NCBI RefSeq assembly: GCF_008180865.1
Contig: NZ_VTEX01000005.1
Span: 1-64,000 of the forward strand
Direction of reading: 5' to 3'
DNA length: 64,000 bases
From: Rossellomorea aquimaris
Lineage (GTDB): Bacteria > Bacillota > Bacilli > Bacillales > Bacillaceae_B
In this document: positions 8,673 through 17,194 of the stretch, piece after piece
How the letters are laid out: every line of letters begins with the position of its first letter
Position numbering within the stretch: position 1 is the stretch's first letter
Position numbers and translations under genes: made by a program
Notes under the pieces: model-generated
The model's input: only the letters and a program-made list of their open reading frames with translations
Database searches by the model: none
Told to the model about the DNA's origin: nothing

Positions 8673-9451
8673 TCTGCTTTCACTTCTCCAACTGTCAGCC
8701 AATCCGAGGCAATGCGTGAAAAGATGGCCGAGGACCCTGTGTTGAAAAAGCGGTGTTCAGGCTTTTGTACTCCCCTGTATAGGAGATTGTAATAATCAAG
8801 AATCGTACTTACTTCCCGTGCCGTTTCATCTCCAGAGCTTATCACACTGATCCCCTGACCCATGTAGGCTTTGATCTTAGGCTGTAATAGAGGGTAGTGG
8901 GTGCACCCCAGAATCAACGTATCAATATCCGTATCTTTAATAGGGCGGAGAGTCTCTTCTACGATTTCGTCCGCCATGGAGCTATTGTATTCTCCACTCT
9001 CTACTAAAGGGACAAATTTTGGACAGGCCAGTGACGTAACATCCAAGCTGCCATGCAGGGAGTGGAGCGCTTCTACATAGGCACCGCTATTAATCGTCCC
9101 CACTGTTCCAAGGACACCGATTCTCTTATTATGAGTATGCTTGATTGCCGCCCTGGCCCCAGGGTGAATGACGCCTATAACCGGGATGTCCAAATGGGTC
9201 TGAATTTCATCCAGCACAACCGCAGTGGCGGTATTACATGCGATGATCAGCATTTTCATGTCATATTGCATTAGATAATGGGTCATTTCCCATGTGAATG
9301 TTTTCACTTCTTGAGCTGTTCTGGGTCCGTAGGGACAACGGGCTGTGTCACCAAGATAGTAGATGGTCTCTTTCGGTAACTGACGCATCACTTCTCTGGC
9401 AACGGTAAGCCCCCCAACCCCAGAATCAATGATGCCAATTGGTTGAATCAC
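8651..9451 (-). CDS. racE: Glutamate racemase
   Basis: Interconverts L- and D-glutamate and supplies D-Glu for peptidoglycan. It has 266 residues, typical length. The cofactor-independent catalytic cysteines are Cys72 (ACNTAT) and Cys183 (LGCTHYPLL). Asp9 and Ser10 are in the N-terminal [11 protein letters not shown] motif. It is translated 9 bases after ysmB, so the two probably form one transcript, as in B. subtilis where the gene here is racE. Start has an adjacent ribosome site within the end of ysmB. The transcription terminator overlaps its 3' end. Confidence 0.96.
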   Translation of the reverse strand: MIQPIGIIDSGVGGLTVAREVMRQLPKETIYYLGDTARCPYGPRTAQEVKTFTWEMTHYLMQYDMKMLIIACNTATAVVLDEIQTHLDIPVIGVIHPGARAAIKHTHNKRIGVLGTVGTINSGAYVEALHSLHGSLDVTSLACPKFVPLVESGEYNSSMADEIVEETLRPIKDTDIDTLILGCTHYPLLQPKIKAYMGQGISVISSGDETAREVSTILDYYNLLYRGVQKPEHRFFNTGSSAIFSRIASDWLTVGEVKAETIRLQD

Positions 9452-9460
9452 GTTATTCCC

Positions 9461-9916
9461 TCATTCTGGTTTCATTTCTTGATGAAGCTTTGCTAAATTA
9501 TCTTTTAATAGTAACACTTCTTGTTCGGAGAAATCCGTCAGGACACTCTGTAAATAATTTTGCCTTTTATTGATGACTTCTTCAATAATCCTTTCGCCCT
9601 CTTTTAGCATATGAATCCGGACGACCCTGCGATCATTTTCATCCTTCACACGTTCCACCAACTGATTTTTCTCCATTCTATCAACGAGATCGGTTGTGGT
9701 ACTGCAGGCAAGGTACATTTTATTTGAAAGATCACCAATGGTCATGTCACCATACTCAAATAACCACTGCAACGCGATGAACTGCGGCGGAGTGATGGTG
9801 TACTGACTTAATATTTCCCTTCCTTTTTGTTTAATGATCGATGATATGTATCGCAGGTCTTTTTCTATATCTGCAACAACTTGTAGTTCTCCAATGATTT
9901 CTTTAGAATTCGTCAT
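9461..9916 (-). CDS. ysmB: MarR-family transcriptional regulator, YsmB
   Basis: A 151-residue winged-helix DNA-binding protein. The recognition part is 'TIGDLSNKMYLACSTTTDLVDRMEKNQLVERVKDENDRRVVRI' (about 59-101), with the wing Asp-Arg-Arg typical of MarR proteins. Flanking helices form the dimer interface. No cysteine-based redox sensor is obvious beyond a single Cys in the recognition helix region. The ligand and targets are unknown. It is upstream of racE, the same neighbour as in B. subtilis. Ribosome site AAAGGAGAG precedes the ATG. Confidence 0.9.
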   Translation of the reverse strand: MTNSKEIIGELQVVADIEKDLRYISSIIKQKGREILSQYTITPPQFIALQWLFEYGDMTIGDLSNKMYLACSTTTDLVDRMEKNQLVERVKDENDRRVVRIHMLKEGERIIEEVINKRQNYLQSVLTDFSEQEVLLLKDNLAKLHQEMKPE

Positions 9917-10119
9917 GATTACTCTCCTTTTAAAATCAGAAACTGGACATGTACTCCTTATTGAAAACGGGAATCGATCACATAAGACCTTCCTGCTTTA
10001 GCTTCTATTATATTATGGGACAAAAGCGGCCTTTCTTTCAGCCTAGACTTCCCCTATTAGCATTTTCGCCTTTTTCGGGTAAAAATTCAAGACAAGTTCG
10101 CAAATGGGACAGAACTAAA

Positions 10120-10196
10120 AGAGACTGACTCTCATTCAAACATTAATAGGCATCCGCGGAAGACCCGTTAATTGTTTGCCATTAGAATCAGTCCCT
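10120..10196 (-). repeat. Long hairpin after gerE (terminator-like repeat)
   Basis: A 77-base imperfect hairpin. The base stem pairs 10120-10133 with 10183-10196, the next helix pairs about 10136-10147 with 10168-10178, and a GC-rich apex contains CCGCGG. A run of T follows on the - strand, so it may terminate gerE transcription. A second hairpin of the same design lies at 30107-30182 after cvpA. Confidence 0.65.
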
Positions 10197-10201
10197 TACA
10201 T

Positions 10202-10426
10202 TTAAAGCTTGAGTTCCCCCATGCGAAGAAGCTCTACAACAGCTTGAGATCGCCCCTTCACTCCAAGCTTTTGCATGGCGTTGGAAATATGATTTCGAAC
10301 TGTTTTCTCGCTAATAAATAGATCACTAGCAATTTCTTTAGTTGTTTTGTCTTGAACTAACAGTTCGAATACTTCTTTTTCTCTTTTGGTGAGCAACGGT
10401 TTGTGTGTAAAATCATTGTCCTTCAA
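10202..10426 (-). CDS. gerE: Spore coat gene regulator GerE
   Basis: A 74-residue stand-alone LuxR-type helix-turn-helix protein that in Bacillus controls coat protein genes in the mother cell, the last step of the sigma-E/sigma-K cascade. The whole protein is the DNA-binding domain: helix-turn-helix at about 28-55 (TTKEIASDLFISEKTVRNH), with KEVFELL and the C-terminal QAVVELLRMGEL dimer helix. The start is TTG at 10424-10426, with GGAGGG nine bases upstream. A sigma-K-like promoter lies upstream. The sequence is nearly invariant in Bacillus, so the call is secure. Confidence 0.98.
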   Translation of the reverse strand: MKDNDFTHKPLLTKREKEVFELLVQDKTTKEIASDLFISEKTVRNHISNAMQKLGVKGRSQAVVELLRMGELKL

Positions 10427-10492
10427 TTATGGTAACCCTCCTTGCCTTCGCCAGCTTTAAACCGCGGGGATGGGTATTGTTGGTCGTCAGAA

Positions 10493-10520
10493 TATCATAT
10501 GTGAAGGGAGGGTTTAGAGT
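10493..10520 (-). promoter_or_regulatory. Candidate sigma-K promoter of gerE
   Basis: On the - strand, AC (10519-10520), 17 bases, then CATATGATA (10493-10501), an exact match to the CATANNNTA -10 consensus of sigma-K. gerE is transcribed by sigma-K in B. subtilis. Confidence 0.7.
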
Positions 10521-10579
10521 GACATAGAGGAGGAAGTTAAATGAAAAATAGGCAACGGTTTTTCACATACTACACTGGG

Positions 10580-11041
10580 CTAAGAAACCGCCATTTTGCA
10601 GTCAAGCTTTGCCTTCATTTCTTCCGTCCAAGGGACACCTTTTCCAGTCTGTTTTGATATTTGGACCATGGTTCCTCTACCTGTAAAGCAAACCTCTTCT
10701 TTCTCATTCAGACCCATATAGTGTAAATCCACTGAAGATTTCCCCACACTATTCGCCTTTACACACACCTTGAGCTGTTCGTCGAAGAATACTTGTTTGA
10801 CAAAATCACATTGTAGATCCGCAACGACAGGAATCGTATCGTGTTCAGGTTTTACCCAGTCTTGCATAAACCCTTTGTGTTTAAGAAATTCGATTCTAGC
10901 TTCTTCGAAATAAGTGAATGGAATTGTATTGTTCATATGTCCAAACATATCAGTCTCGGAAAACCGAACCTTTATATGGATTGAAAACGAAAATTCTTTT
11001 TGCCATGTTACTATATCTTCAATGTATGTAAAATGTTTCAA
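10580..11041 (-). CDS. ysmA: 4-hydroxybenzoyl-CoA-type thioesterase, YsmA
   Basis: A 153-residue hot-dog fold acyl-CoA thioesterase. The family signature VRFSETDMFGHMNN lies at 25-38, with Asp31 as the expected catalytic acid. The conserved 'YFEEARIEFL' helix follows. The acyl substrate is unknown. Start is TTG at 11039-11041 with AAAGGAGG seven bases upstream. It is downstream of sdhB beyond a terminator, and a perfect palindrome (11081-11098) just after a TATAAT suggests repressor control. Confidence 0.88.
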   Translation of the reverse strand: MKHFTYIEDIVTWQKEFSFSIHIKVRFSETDMFGHMNNTIPFTYFEEARIEFLKHKGFMQDWVKPEHDTIPVVADLQCDFVKQVFFDEQLKVCVKANSVGKSSVDLHYMGLNEKEEVCFTGRGTMVQISKQTGKGVPWTEEMKAKLDCKMAVS

Positions 11042-11080
11042 ATTGGCTCCTCCTTTTGGGAAATGAATATAGAATAAGAA

Positions 11081-11098
11081 AATGAATGGTCATTCATT
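11081..11098 (-). promoter_or_regulatory. Palindromic operator candidate before ysmA
   Basis: AATGAATG-GT-CATTCATT, an 8-bp perfect inverted repeat, placed a few bases downstream of a - strand TATAAT and about 40 bases upstream of ysmA. The half-sites resemble those of the fadR operator, but the spacing is 4 bases shorter, so binding by FadR itself is uncertain. Confidence 0.5.
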
Positions 11099-11137
11099 AT
11101 TATAAGCTTTTTCTGAAAAATAAGAAACCTTAAAAGC

Positions 11138-11173
11138 AAAAAAAAAGCACTCCCCCAAAGGAAAGTGCTTTTT
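11138..11173 (-). terminator. sdhCAB terminator
   Basis: A 10-bp stem (11142-11151 with 11164-11173) followed by a T-run on the - strand, 10 bases after the sdhB stop. Confidence 0.88.
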
Positions 11174-11182
11174 GTTTAACTG

Positions 11183-11953
11183 TTAATCAACCATATGGTC
11201 GCTTCCGAAGAAGTTTTTAAACATTTGGAAAGTCGTCTCTCTGTTCAGTGCTGCAATCGAAGTCGTTAGAGGAATCCCCTTTGGACATGATTGAACACAG
11301 TTCTGAGAGTTCCCGCAGTTTGCAAGGCCTCCGTCACCCATGATCGACTCAAGACGCTCATCCTGATTCATCGCACCCGTTGGATGGGCATTGAACAAAC
11401 GGACCTGTGATAATGGAGCAGGACCGATGAAGTCCGATTTACTGTTTACGTTCGGACATGCTTCCAAACAAACTCCACATGTCATACACTTCGACAATTC
11501 ATATGCCCACTGACGTTTCTTCTCAGGCATACGAGGTCCGGGACCAAGATCGTATGTTCCATCAATCGGAATCCATGCTTTTACTTTCTTTAAGCTGTCG
11601 AACATGCGGCTGCGGTCTACCTGCAGGTCACGAACAACCGGGAAAGTGCGCATAGGCTCCAAGCGGATCGGTTGTTCCAATTGATCAACTAAAGCGGTAC
11701 AAGACTGTCTTGGCTTCCCGTTGATCACCATTGAACAAGCTCCACATACTTCTTCCAAACAGTTCATATCCCAGTTAATCGGAGTAGTATGTTCCCCTTT
11801 TGCATTGACCGGATTACGACGGATTTCCATCAGTGCAGAAATAACGTTCATATTCGGACGGTAATCAAGCTCGAACTCTTCTTGGAAAGGGGCTGTTTCC
11901 GGGCCATCTTGACGAGTAATGATAAAACGGACTCTTTTGTTTTCACTCATCAT
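11183..11953 (-). CDS. sdhB: Succinate dehydrogenase iron-sulfur subunit
   Basis: Carries electrons from the flavin of SdhA to the haem subunit SdhC in the membrane complex that links the citric acid cycle to menaquinone. It has 256 residues. [2Fe-2S] ligands are Cys65, Cys70, Cys73 and Cys85. The C-terminal ferredoxin part has Cys156, Cys159, Cys162, Cys166, Cys213, Cys219 and Cys223, enough for the [4Fe-4S] and [3Fe-4S] clusters. Two Met codons open the frame. The second (ATG at 11948-11950) fits the B. subtilis start better. The start overlaps the sdhA stop, indicating translational coupling. Confidence 0.97.
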   Translation of the reverse strand: MMSENKRVRFIITRQDGPETAPFQEEFELDYRPNMNVISALMEIRRNPVNAKGEHTTPINWDMNCLEEVCGACSMVINGKPRQSCTALVDQLEQPIRLEPMRTFPVVRDLQVDRSRMFDSLKKVKAWIPIDGTYDLGPGPRMPEKKRQWAYELSKCMTCGVCLEACPNVNSKSDFIGPAPLSQVRLFNAHPTGAMNQDERLESIMGDGGLANCGNSQNCVQSCPKGIPLTTSIAALNRETTFQMFKNFFGSDHMVD

Positions 11954-13713
11954 TTATTTCCCCCTTTTTTCTTAGAATAGTCACGCTTCCGTGGTGCAAT
12001 CAGTGAAGTATCTACTTCCTCGTAATGGAATTCAGGTGAATTCGTTGCAGCATTGTATTTAGCCATCGTCGTTTTCAGGAATTCTTCATCATTACGTTCA
12101 GGGAAGTCAGGTTTATAGTGAGCTCCGCGGCTCTCGTTACGATTTAAAGCACCGATTGTAATAACACGGGCAAGTTGCAGCATGTTCCACAATTGACGTG
12201 TGAATGTTGCCCCCTGGTTGCTCCATTTAGCAGTGTCATTGATATTGATGTTTTGGTAACGTTCCATTAATTCCTGGATCTTTTCATCTGTCTGTTTCAG
12301 CTTATCGTTATGACGAACAACAGTCACGTTATCCGTCATCCACTCACCAAGTTCTTTATGAATGACATAGGCATTCTCAGTACCATTCATGGACATGATG
12401 TTGTTCCATTTTTCTTCTTCCTGTTTTACATAGCGGTCAAATAAAGAAGAAGGTACGGATTCAACAGTTTTCTCAAGTCCTGCAATATATTTAATAGCAT
12501 TAGGACCCGCAACCATACCACCATATATAGCGGATAGTAATGAGTTCGCTCCTAAGCGGTTACCTCCGTGCTGAGAATAATCACACTCACCAGCAGCGAA
12601 TAAACCAGGGATATTGGTCATTTGATCATAATCCACCCATAGTCCACCCATTGAATAGTGAACCGCAGGGAAAATTTTCATTGGTACTTTACGTGGGTCA
12701 TCACCCATGAACTTCTCATAGATTTCGATGATTCCTCCAAGCTTAATATCAAGCTCTTTCGAATCTTTATGAGAAAGATCCAGGTAGACCATATTTTCAC
12801 CGTTAATACCAAGCTTTTGGTTTACGCACACATCAAAGATTTCACGTGTTGCGATATCACGTGGTACAAGGTTTCCATATGCAGGATACTTCTCTTCAAG
12901 GAAGTACCAAGGCTTACCGTCTTTATACGTCCAGACTCGTCCCCCTTCACCACGGGCCGATTCACTCATGAGGCGAAGCTTATCGTCCCCAGGGATGGCT
13001 GTCGGGTGAATTTGAATGAACTCACCATTTGCATAATATGCACCTTGTTGATATACGATCGATGCGGCTGAACCTGTATTAATGACAGAGTTCGTGGATT
13101 TACCGAAGATAATTCCAGGGCCACCGGTTGCCATGATCACGGCATCAGCTGCAAACGATTTAATTTCCATCGTTTGCAGGTTTTGAGCAACGATTCCTCT
13201 TGCCACTCCTTCGTCATCCACAACGACTCCAAGGAATTCCCAACCTTCGAACTTATTCACTAGCCCGGCTACTTCATGACGTCGAACCTGCTCGTCCAAG
13301 GCATACAATAATTGTTGCCCGGTCGTAGCACCCGCGAAAGCTGTTCTATGATGCTGCGTTCCACCGAAACGACGGAAATCCAGTAATCCTTCCGGTGTAC
13401 GATTAAACATTACTCCCATACGATCGAGTAAATGAATAATTCCCGGTGCCGCTTCAGTCATTGCTTTAACGGGCGGTTGATTCGCTAAGAAATCCCCACC
13501 ATACACTGTATCATCAAAATGTTCCCAAGGAGAGTCTCCTTCTCCCTTGGTATTAACGGCTCCGTTAATACCACCTTGTGCACATACAGAGTGAGAACGC
13601 TTAACGGGTACCAGTGAGAATAAATCTACTTGCGTTCCTTTTTCTGCTGCTTTAATTGTGGCCATCAGGCCGGCTAAACCGCCACCGACAACGATGATTT
13701 TGCCTTTACTCAT
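11950..13713 (-). CDS. sdhA: Succinate dehydrogenase flavoprotein subunit
   Basis: Oxidises succinate to fumarate. It has 587 residues. The Rossmann motif VVGGGLAGLMAT is at 8-19, and the FAD-attachment histidine is His41 in KRSHSVCAQGG. The substrate/capping region (HPTAIPG) and the active-site block HGGNRLGANSLL follow. It lies between sdhC and sdhB in the standard sdhCAB operon. The stop overlaps the sdhB start. Ribosome site AAAAGGAG precedes the ATG. Confidence 0.98.
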   Translation of the reverse strand: MSKGKIIVVGGGLAGLMATIKAAEKGTQVDLFSLVPVKRSHSVCAQGGINGAVNTKGEGDSPWEHFDDTVYGGDFLANQPPVKAMTEAAPGIIHLLDRMGVMFNRTPEGLLDFRRFGGTQHHRTAFAGATTGQQLLYALDEQVRRHEVAGLVNKFEGWEFLGVVVDDEGVARGIVAQNLQTMEIKSFAADAVIMATGGPGIIFGKSTNSVINTGSAASIVYQQGAYYANGEFIQIHPTAIPGDDKLRLMSESARGEGGRVWTYKDGKPWYFLEEKYPAYGNLVPRDIATREIFDVCVNQKLGINGENMVYLDLSHKDSKELDIKLGGIIEIYEKFMGDDPRKVPMKIFPAVHYSMGGLWVDYDQMTNIPGLFAAGECDYSQHGGNRLGANSLLSAIYGGMVAGPNAIKYIAGLEKTVESVPSSLFDRYVKQEEEKWNNIMSMNGTENAYVIHKELGEWMTDNVTVVRHNDKLKQTDEKIQELMERYQNININDTAKWSNQGATFTRQLWNMLQLARVITIGALNRNESRGAHYKPDFPERNDEEFLKTTMAKYNAATNSPEFHYEEVDTSLIAPRKRDYSKKKGGNK

Positions 13714-13785
13714 CGTGACTCACTCCTTTTCCTACCATACTTCGAGAGCACTTATTTAATCTATTAGACTCGTATCTATTTCTTC

Positions 13786-14394
13786 TTATACGAAGGCAAA
13801 AATTGCACGCATACCGACAACCGATAACGCTACAAAGATTCCGATCGTAACATATGTAGCAATTAATTGAGAACGAGGTGAAACTGTAATTCCCCAGCTC
13901 ACGCAGAATGACCATAAACCATTCGCAAAGTGGAAGATCGTTGAAAGAACACCCAGCACATAAAATCCTAGCATAAATGGATTAGATAAGATGTTTTCCA
14001 TCATTTGAAAGTTCACTTCAGCCCCAAATGCTGCTGCTACCCTTGTTTCCCATACATGCCAAGTAACAAAAATAAATGTGATTACTCCAGACACACGTTG
14101 AAGTAAAAACATCCAGTTACGGAAATAACCAAACTTACTTGCATTGTTCTTAGACGTGAATGCAATGTAAATTCCGTAGATTGCATGGAAATACAATGGA
14201 AGGAAGATGATAAAAATTTCAAGGATATAACGGAAAGGTAAACTTTCCATGAAGTGTGCCGCCTGGTTAAATGATTCTTCCCCGCCAGTGGCAAAATGGT
14301 TCACGACTAAATGTTGTGTTAAAAATAATCCAACTGGAATAACACCTAGCAATGAATGAAGCCTGCGATAATTAAATTCTCGATTTCCAGCCAT
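13786..14394 (-). CDS. sdhC: Succinate dehydrogenase cytochrome b558 subunit
   Basis: The membrane anchor with two haem b groups, passing electrons to menaquinone. It has 202 residues with five hydrophobic helices. All four axial ligands known in the B. subtilis protein are at identical positions: His28, His70, His113 and His155. The start has AAGGGGGG upstream. First gene of the operon. The sdhC-sdhA gap is 72 bases. Confidence 0.97.
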   Translation of the reverse strand: MAGNREFNYRRLHSLLGVIPVGLFLTQHLVVNHFATGGEESFNQAAHFMESLPFRYILEIFIIFLPLYFHAIYGIYIAFTSKNNASKFGYFRNWMFLLQRVSGVITFIFVTWHVWETRVAAAFGAEVNFQMMENILSNPFMLGFYVLGVLSTIFHFANGLWSFCVSWGITVSPRSQLIATYVTIGIFVALSVVGMRAIFAFV

Positions 14395-14745
14395 GATTTA
14401 CCCCCCTTAATGATAAAATATGAATTCGTTTTCTAATGAATTTTCAAGAATGATTAGACGACGATACATATTTTATATTGTAACAATAATGTGACATGTC
14501 CATTTTACTCCCAAGGAGTGGAAGCGTCAAGAAAACGTATACATAATTTCGACAATACCGCAAAAATATTTTCAATTTATTGATAACAGAAAAGATGAGG
14601 TATTGCCACGTTAAATGTTCGAAAATTCAAATAAATATCAAATAAAAATTATATCACCAAAATATCCCAAGGTCATTTTTCAAGGTATGGGATGATAAAT
14701 CCACTTTTCATGTATATAATAGTTTTATAGAAAGAGGGGATTTAC
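14395..14745. other. Divergent promoter region sdhC / yslB
   Basis: 351 A/T-rich bases without a gene. On the + strand a TATAAT at 14715-14720 precedes yslB, but I see no good -35. On the - strand TATAAAAT near 14467-14476 could serve sdhC. No palindromic operator or riboswitch was recognised. Confidence 0.45.
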
Positions 14746-15183
14746 TTGGAACAGAAAAAAGAAGAAGTACATCAACCGTCCGTTCCAATCTTCGGATATG
14801 AAATGTTACGTGACATATTGATTCCAGAAATTTTAGGAAAGCATACACCCGATATATTATACTGGGGTGGAAAACAGCTCTCTCGGAAATTCCCCCTTCA
14901 GTCATCAGAGGAACTGATATCGTTTTTCGCTGAAGCCGGCTGGGGAACTCTTACACTGCTGGAACAAAAAAAGAATGAGATGACCTTTGAAATAAGCGGA
15001 CCGGTGTTAGAACGACGCCTTGCCTTAAAGTCGGATGTAACATTCAAACTGGAAACGGGCTTTCTAGCCGAACAAGTACAGTTACAAAAGAAATGTGTGG
15101 CAGAGGCTGCCGACGAACTACATAAACGGAGTCATTCAGTGAAAGTGATTGTAAGATGGGACGAGAAAGATAAAGTAGAGTAG
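14746..15183 (+). CDS. yslB: DUF2507 protein YslB
   Basis: A 145-residue cytoplasmic protein of the DUF2507 family, at the same place as yslB in B. subtilis (between sdhC and lysC). The N-terminus has 'PIFGYEMLRDILIPEILGKHTPDILYWGGKQLSRKFP', and the rest alternates strands and helices. No catalytic motif is seen. Start is TTG with GAGGGG six bases upstream. It reads opposite to its neighbours and ends in a bidirectional terminator shared with lysC. Function unknown. Confidence 0.88.
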   Translation: MEQKKEEVHQPSVPIFGYEMLRDILIPEILGKHTPDILYWGGKQLSRKFPLQSSEELISFFAEAGWGTLTLLEQKKNEMTFEISGPVLERRLALKSDVTFKLETGFLAEQVQLQKKCVAEAADELHKRSHSVKVIVRWDEKDKVE

Positions 15184-15211
15184 TCCTTACCGACATCCTT
15201 TTCCTACTCTA

Positions 15212-15245
15212 ATAAAGGGTTGCCCATGACAGGCAACCCTTTTTC
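15212..15245. terminator. Bidirectional terminator of yslB and lysC
   Basis: An 11-bp perfect stem (15214-15224 with 15232-15242). T-run on the + strand, T-rich on the - strand. It sits between convergent yslB and lysC. Confidence 0.88.
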
Positions 15246-15273
15246 ACTTGTTCCGCTTTCTGCTCCTTTAGTA

Positions 15274-15777
15274 TTATAACGTGATTTCTTCCATCTTCAC
15301 CGCATCCAGGTTAAATGCAGTATGTAGGACACCTGCTGCTTTTTGCATATTTTCCTCGTCTACGACAGCAGATACTTTGATTTCAGACGTGCTGACCATT
15401 TTCACCACAATGTCGTTTTGAGCTAACACTTCGAACATTTCCGCTGCCACACCTGGATTTGAGATCATACCGGAGCCAACGATCGATACTTTTGCAAGCT
15501 CACTTTCATGCTCAACATGGGTAAAGCCTAATTGCTCTTTGTTTCGTTCCAGAACAGCAAGGGTTTCCACCAGGTCCTGTTCTTTAATAGAGAATGATAA
15601 ATTGGTCGTATTCTGATCGGTTTGGCTTTGAATGATAATATCTACATTCAAGTGATTTTTGGCTAAGGTGGTAAACACTGAAGATAGTCCCGTTAATGCG
15701 TTTCCTAGTCCAAATACAGTTACACGTGTGATTTCACCTTCAAATGCTACGCCTCTCACGATCAGGTTTTGTTCCAT
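15274..15777 (-). CDS. lysC: Aspartokinase II, beta subunit (internal start)
   Basis: In-frame internal product of lysC, 167 residues beginning at Met246 (MEQNLIVRG...). GAGGAGG lies 8 bases upstream inside the alpha coding region. It consists of the ACT domains only. B. subtilis makes this second polypeptide and assembles it with alpha as an alpha2-beta2 enzyme. Here the same codon number and a strong ribosome site support it. Confidence 0.8.
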   Translation of the reverse strand: MEQNLIVRGVAFEGEITRVTVFGLGNALTGLSSVFTTLAKNHLNVDIIIQSQTDQNTTNLSFSIKEQDLVETLAVLERNKEQLGFTHVEHESELAKVSIVGSGMISNPGVAAEMFEVLAQNDIVVKMVSTSEIKVSAVVDEENMQKAAGVLHTAFNLDAVKMEEITL

Positions 15778-16512
15778 GCTTGCTTCCTCCTCAATATACG
15801 TTCCTTCAATTTTCTCAATACTGGATCTGACTTCTAATGGAATTTGATAATTCTTGGCAAATTCCACTGCCCGTGGATGCAGGACTCCAGCCCCTAAATT
15901 AGCGAGTTCCAACATTTCATCATATGAAATGGACGGTAATTTCCTTGCTCCTTTAATATAACGAGGGTCCGTTGTGTATACCCCGTCTACATCTGTATAA
16001 ATATCACAGCGCTCTGCTTTCAGGGCAGCCGCGATCGCCACGGCGGTTGTATCCGATCCCCCACGACCGAGAGTTGTAATTTCCCCAGATTCAGTCATCC
16101 CTTGGAATCCCGCTACGATCACCACTCTTCCCGATTCAAGGTGACTCAACATCTTTTCAGTATGGATATTGGTGATCCTCGCATTACTGTGAACGGACTC
16201 CGTCTCGATCCCGGCCTGCCAGCCGGTGAATGAGATGGCATCGTGTCCGGATTGAATCAGGGCCATCGTCAGGAGCGAAATGGTGACTTGCTCCCCTGTA
16301 GAAAGAAGCATATCCATCTCTCTCTTACTAGGTTGCGATGTAATTTCCCTTGCCAATCCAACAAGTGTATCCGTCGTTTTCCCCATGGCGGATACCACGA
16401 CCACAACATCATTTCCTCTTTCTTTTTCTTCTGCGATTCTTGACGCAACATTTTGAATTCTTTCCACAGAACCTACTGAAGTCCCACCGAATTTTTGAAC
16501 AATAATACTCAC
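15274..16512 (-). CDS. lysC: Aspartokinase II, alpha subunit
   Basis: Phosphorylates aspartate, the first step to lysine, diaminopimelate, threonine and methionine. It has 412 residues. KFGGTS (7-12) and the kinase domain run to about 240, and two ACT regulatory domains to the end. Start is GTG at 16510-16512 with AGAGGGAG upstream. It is controlled by a lysine riboswitch. Codon 246 is a Met with its own strong ribosome site, the start of the beta subunit, exactly as in B. subtilis LysC. This is the lysine-sensitive isozyme, consistent with the riboswitch. Confidence 0.97.
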   Translation of the reverse strand: MSIIVQKFGGTSVGSVERIQNVASRIAEEKERGNDVVVVVSAMGKTTDTLVGLAREITSQPSKREMDMLLSTGEQVTISLLTMALIQSGHDAISFTGWQAGIETESVHSNARITNIHTEKMLSHLESGRVVIVAGFQGMTESGEITTLGRGGSDTTAVAIAAALKAERCDIYTDVDGVYTTDPRYIKGARKLPSISYDEMLELANLGAGVLHPRAVEFAKNYQIPLEVRSSIEKIEGTYIEEEASMEQNLIVRGVAFEGEITRVTVFGLGNALTGLSSVFTTLAKNHLNVDIIIQSQTDQNTTNLSFSIKEQDLVETLAVLERNKEQLGFTHVEHESELAKVSIVGSGMISNPGVAAEMFEVLAQNDIVVKMVSTSEIKVSAVVDEENMQKAAGVLHTAFNLDAVKMEEITL

Positions 16513-16628
16513 TGCTTCTCCCTCTTTCTCACTCGAGTGCTTGGTTAAGACTCATTCTTTGATGGTGAAGAGTACAATCACAATCATCCTAAACGTTCAT
16601 GGAACAGGTTCATCACCTGCGCTGGATA

Positions 16629-16880
16629 ATAAAAAAAGCAATGAGAATAATATCTCATTGCTTTATGAACATACAGCAGAACATACTAAATAGGTTCATG
16701 GGCATTGTGAGATAGCTCTCCAAGATTGAATCATCTTGACAATCCTACATTTCTTAAACGTAGAACCAGCGGAATCAGCATGAGACCGAAACCACTTCGG
16801 CGACTCTCCCCTTTCCAGGCATCTCAACAGAGCTCATACTCCTCTTTACCTGTACTTTTGAAGTTCGCACCTCTATCACC
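16629..16880 (-). promoter_or_regulatory. Lysine riboswitch (L box) with intrinsic terminator
   Basis: Read leftward, the aptamer starts with GATAGAGGTGCGAAC and contains AAGAGGAGTATGAG, GGGGAGAGTCGCCGAAG and GAGAGCTATCTCAC, all L-box landmarks (about 16703-16880). The expression platform is an 11-bp terminator (16636-16646 with 16653-16663) followed by a T-run. Lysine binding should favour termination before lysC. Confidence 0.95.
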
Positions 16881-16915
16881 ACTTTAAAAAGTGATAATGT
16901 TATAAATTTTCGTTA

Positions 16916-16944
16916 ATTATAGCATACAAAAAATTATGATTCAA
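16916..16944 (-). promoter_or_regulatory. Sigma-A promoter of lysC
   Basis: On the - strand, TTGAAT, 17-bp spacer, TATAAT, ending about 35 bases before the riboswitch. Confidence 0.85.
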
Positions 16945-16994
16945 TGCACAATTCAAAATAAAATTCATTTTTTGTTTCACGTCGTAAACCTTTT

Positions 16995-17092
16995 TGATAG
17001 TTAATAGGAGCGAGAGTGGTTGATTTCCGCTACAGGTGCTCGCTTTCCGCGGGGGGCGTGAGTTGAGCACCTTCCGCTCCAATCAACTATCA
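16995..17092. repeat. TTCCGC palindromic repeat, short form
   Basis: Nested inverted repeats: TGATAGTT (16995-17002) with 17085-17092, GTTGATT (17019-17025) with 17081-17087, and AGGTGCTC (17034-17041) with GAGCACCT (17065-17072). The inner loop contains GCTTTCCGCGGGG. The same loop and flanks occur at 46125-46190 with a different but still perfect inner stem. The remaining bases to uvrC (17093-17194) show nothing. Confidence 0.85.
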
Positions 17093-17194
17093 TAGTCAAC
17101 CAGTTACTTCGAAACAATACCATTATAAAAACAACACTCTTTTAAATATAAGCCCAATTAAAAGAAAACACATTCTTACTTGTTTTACTATTAC

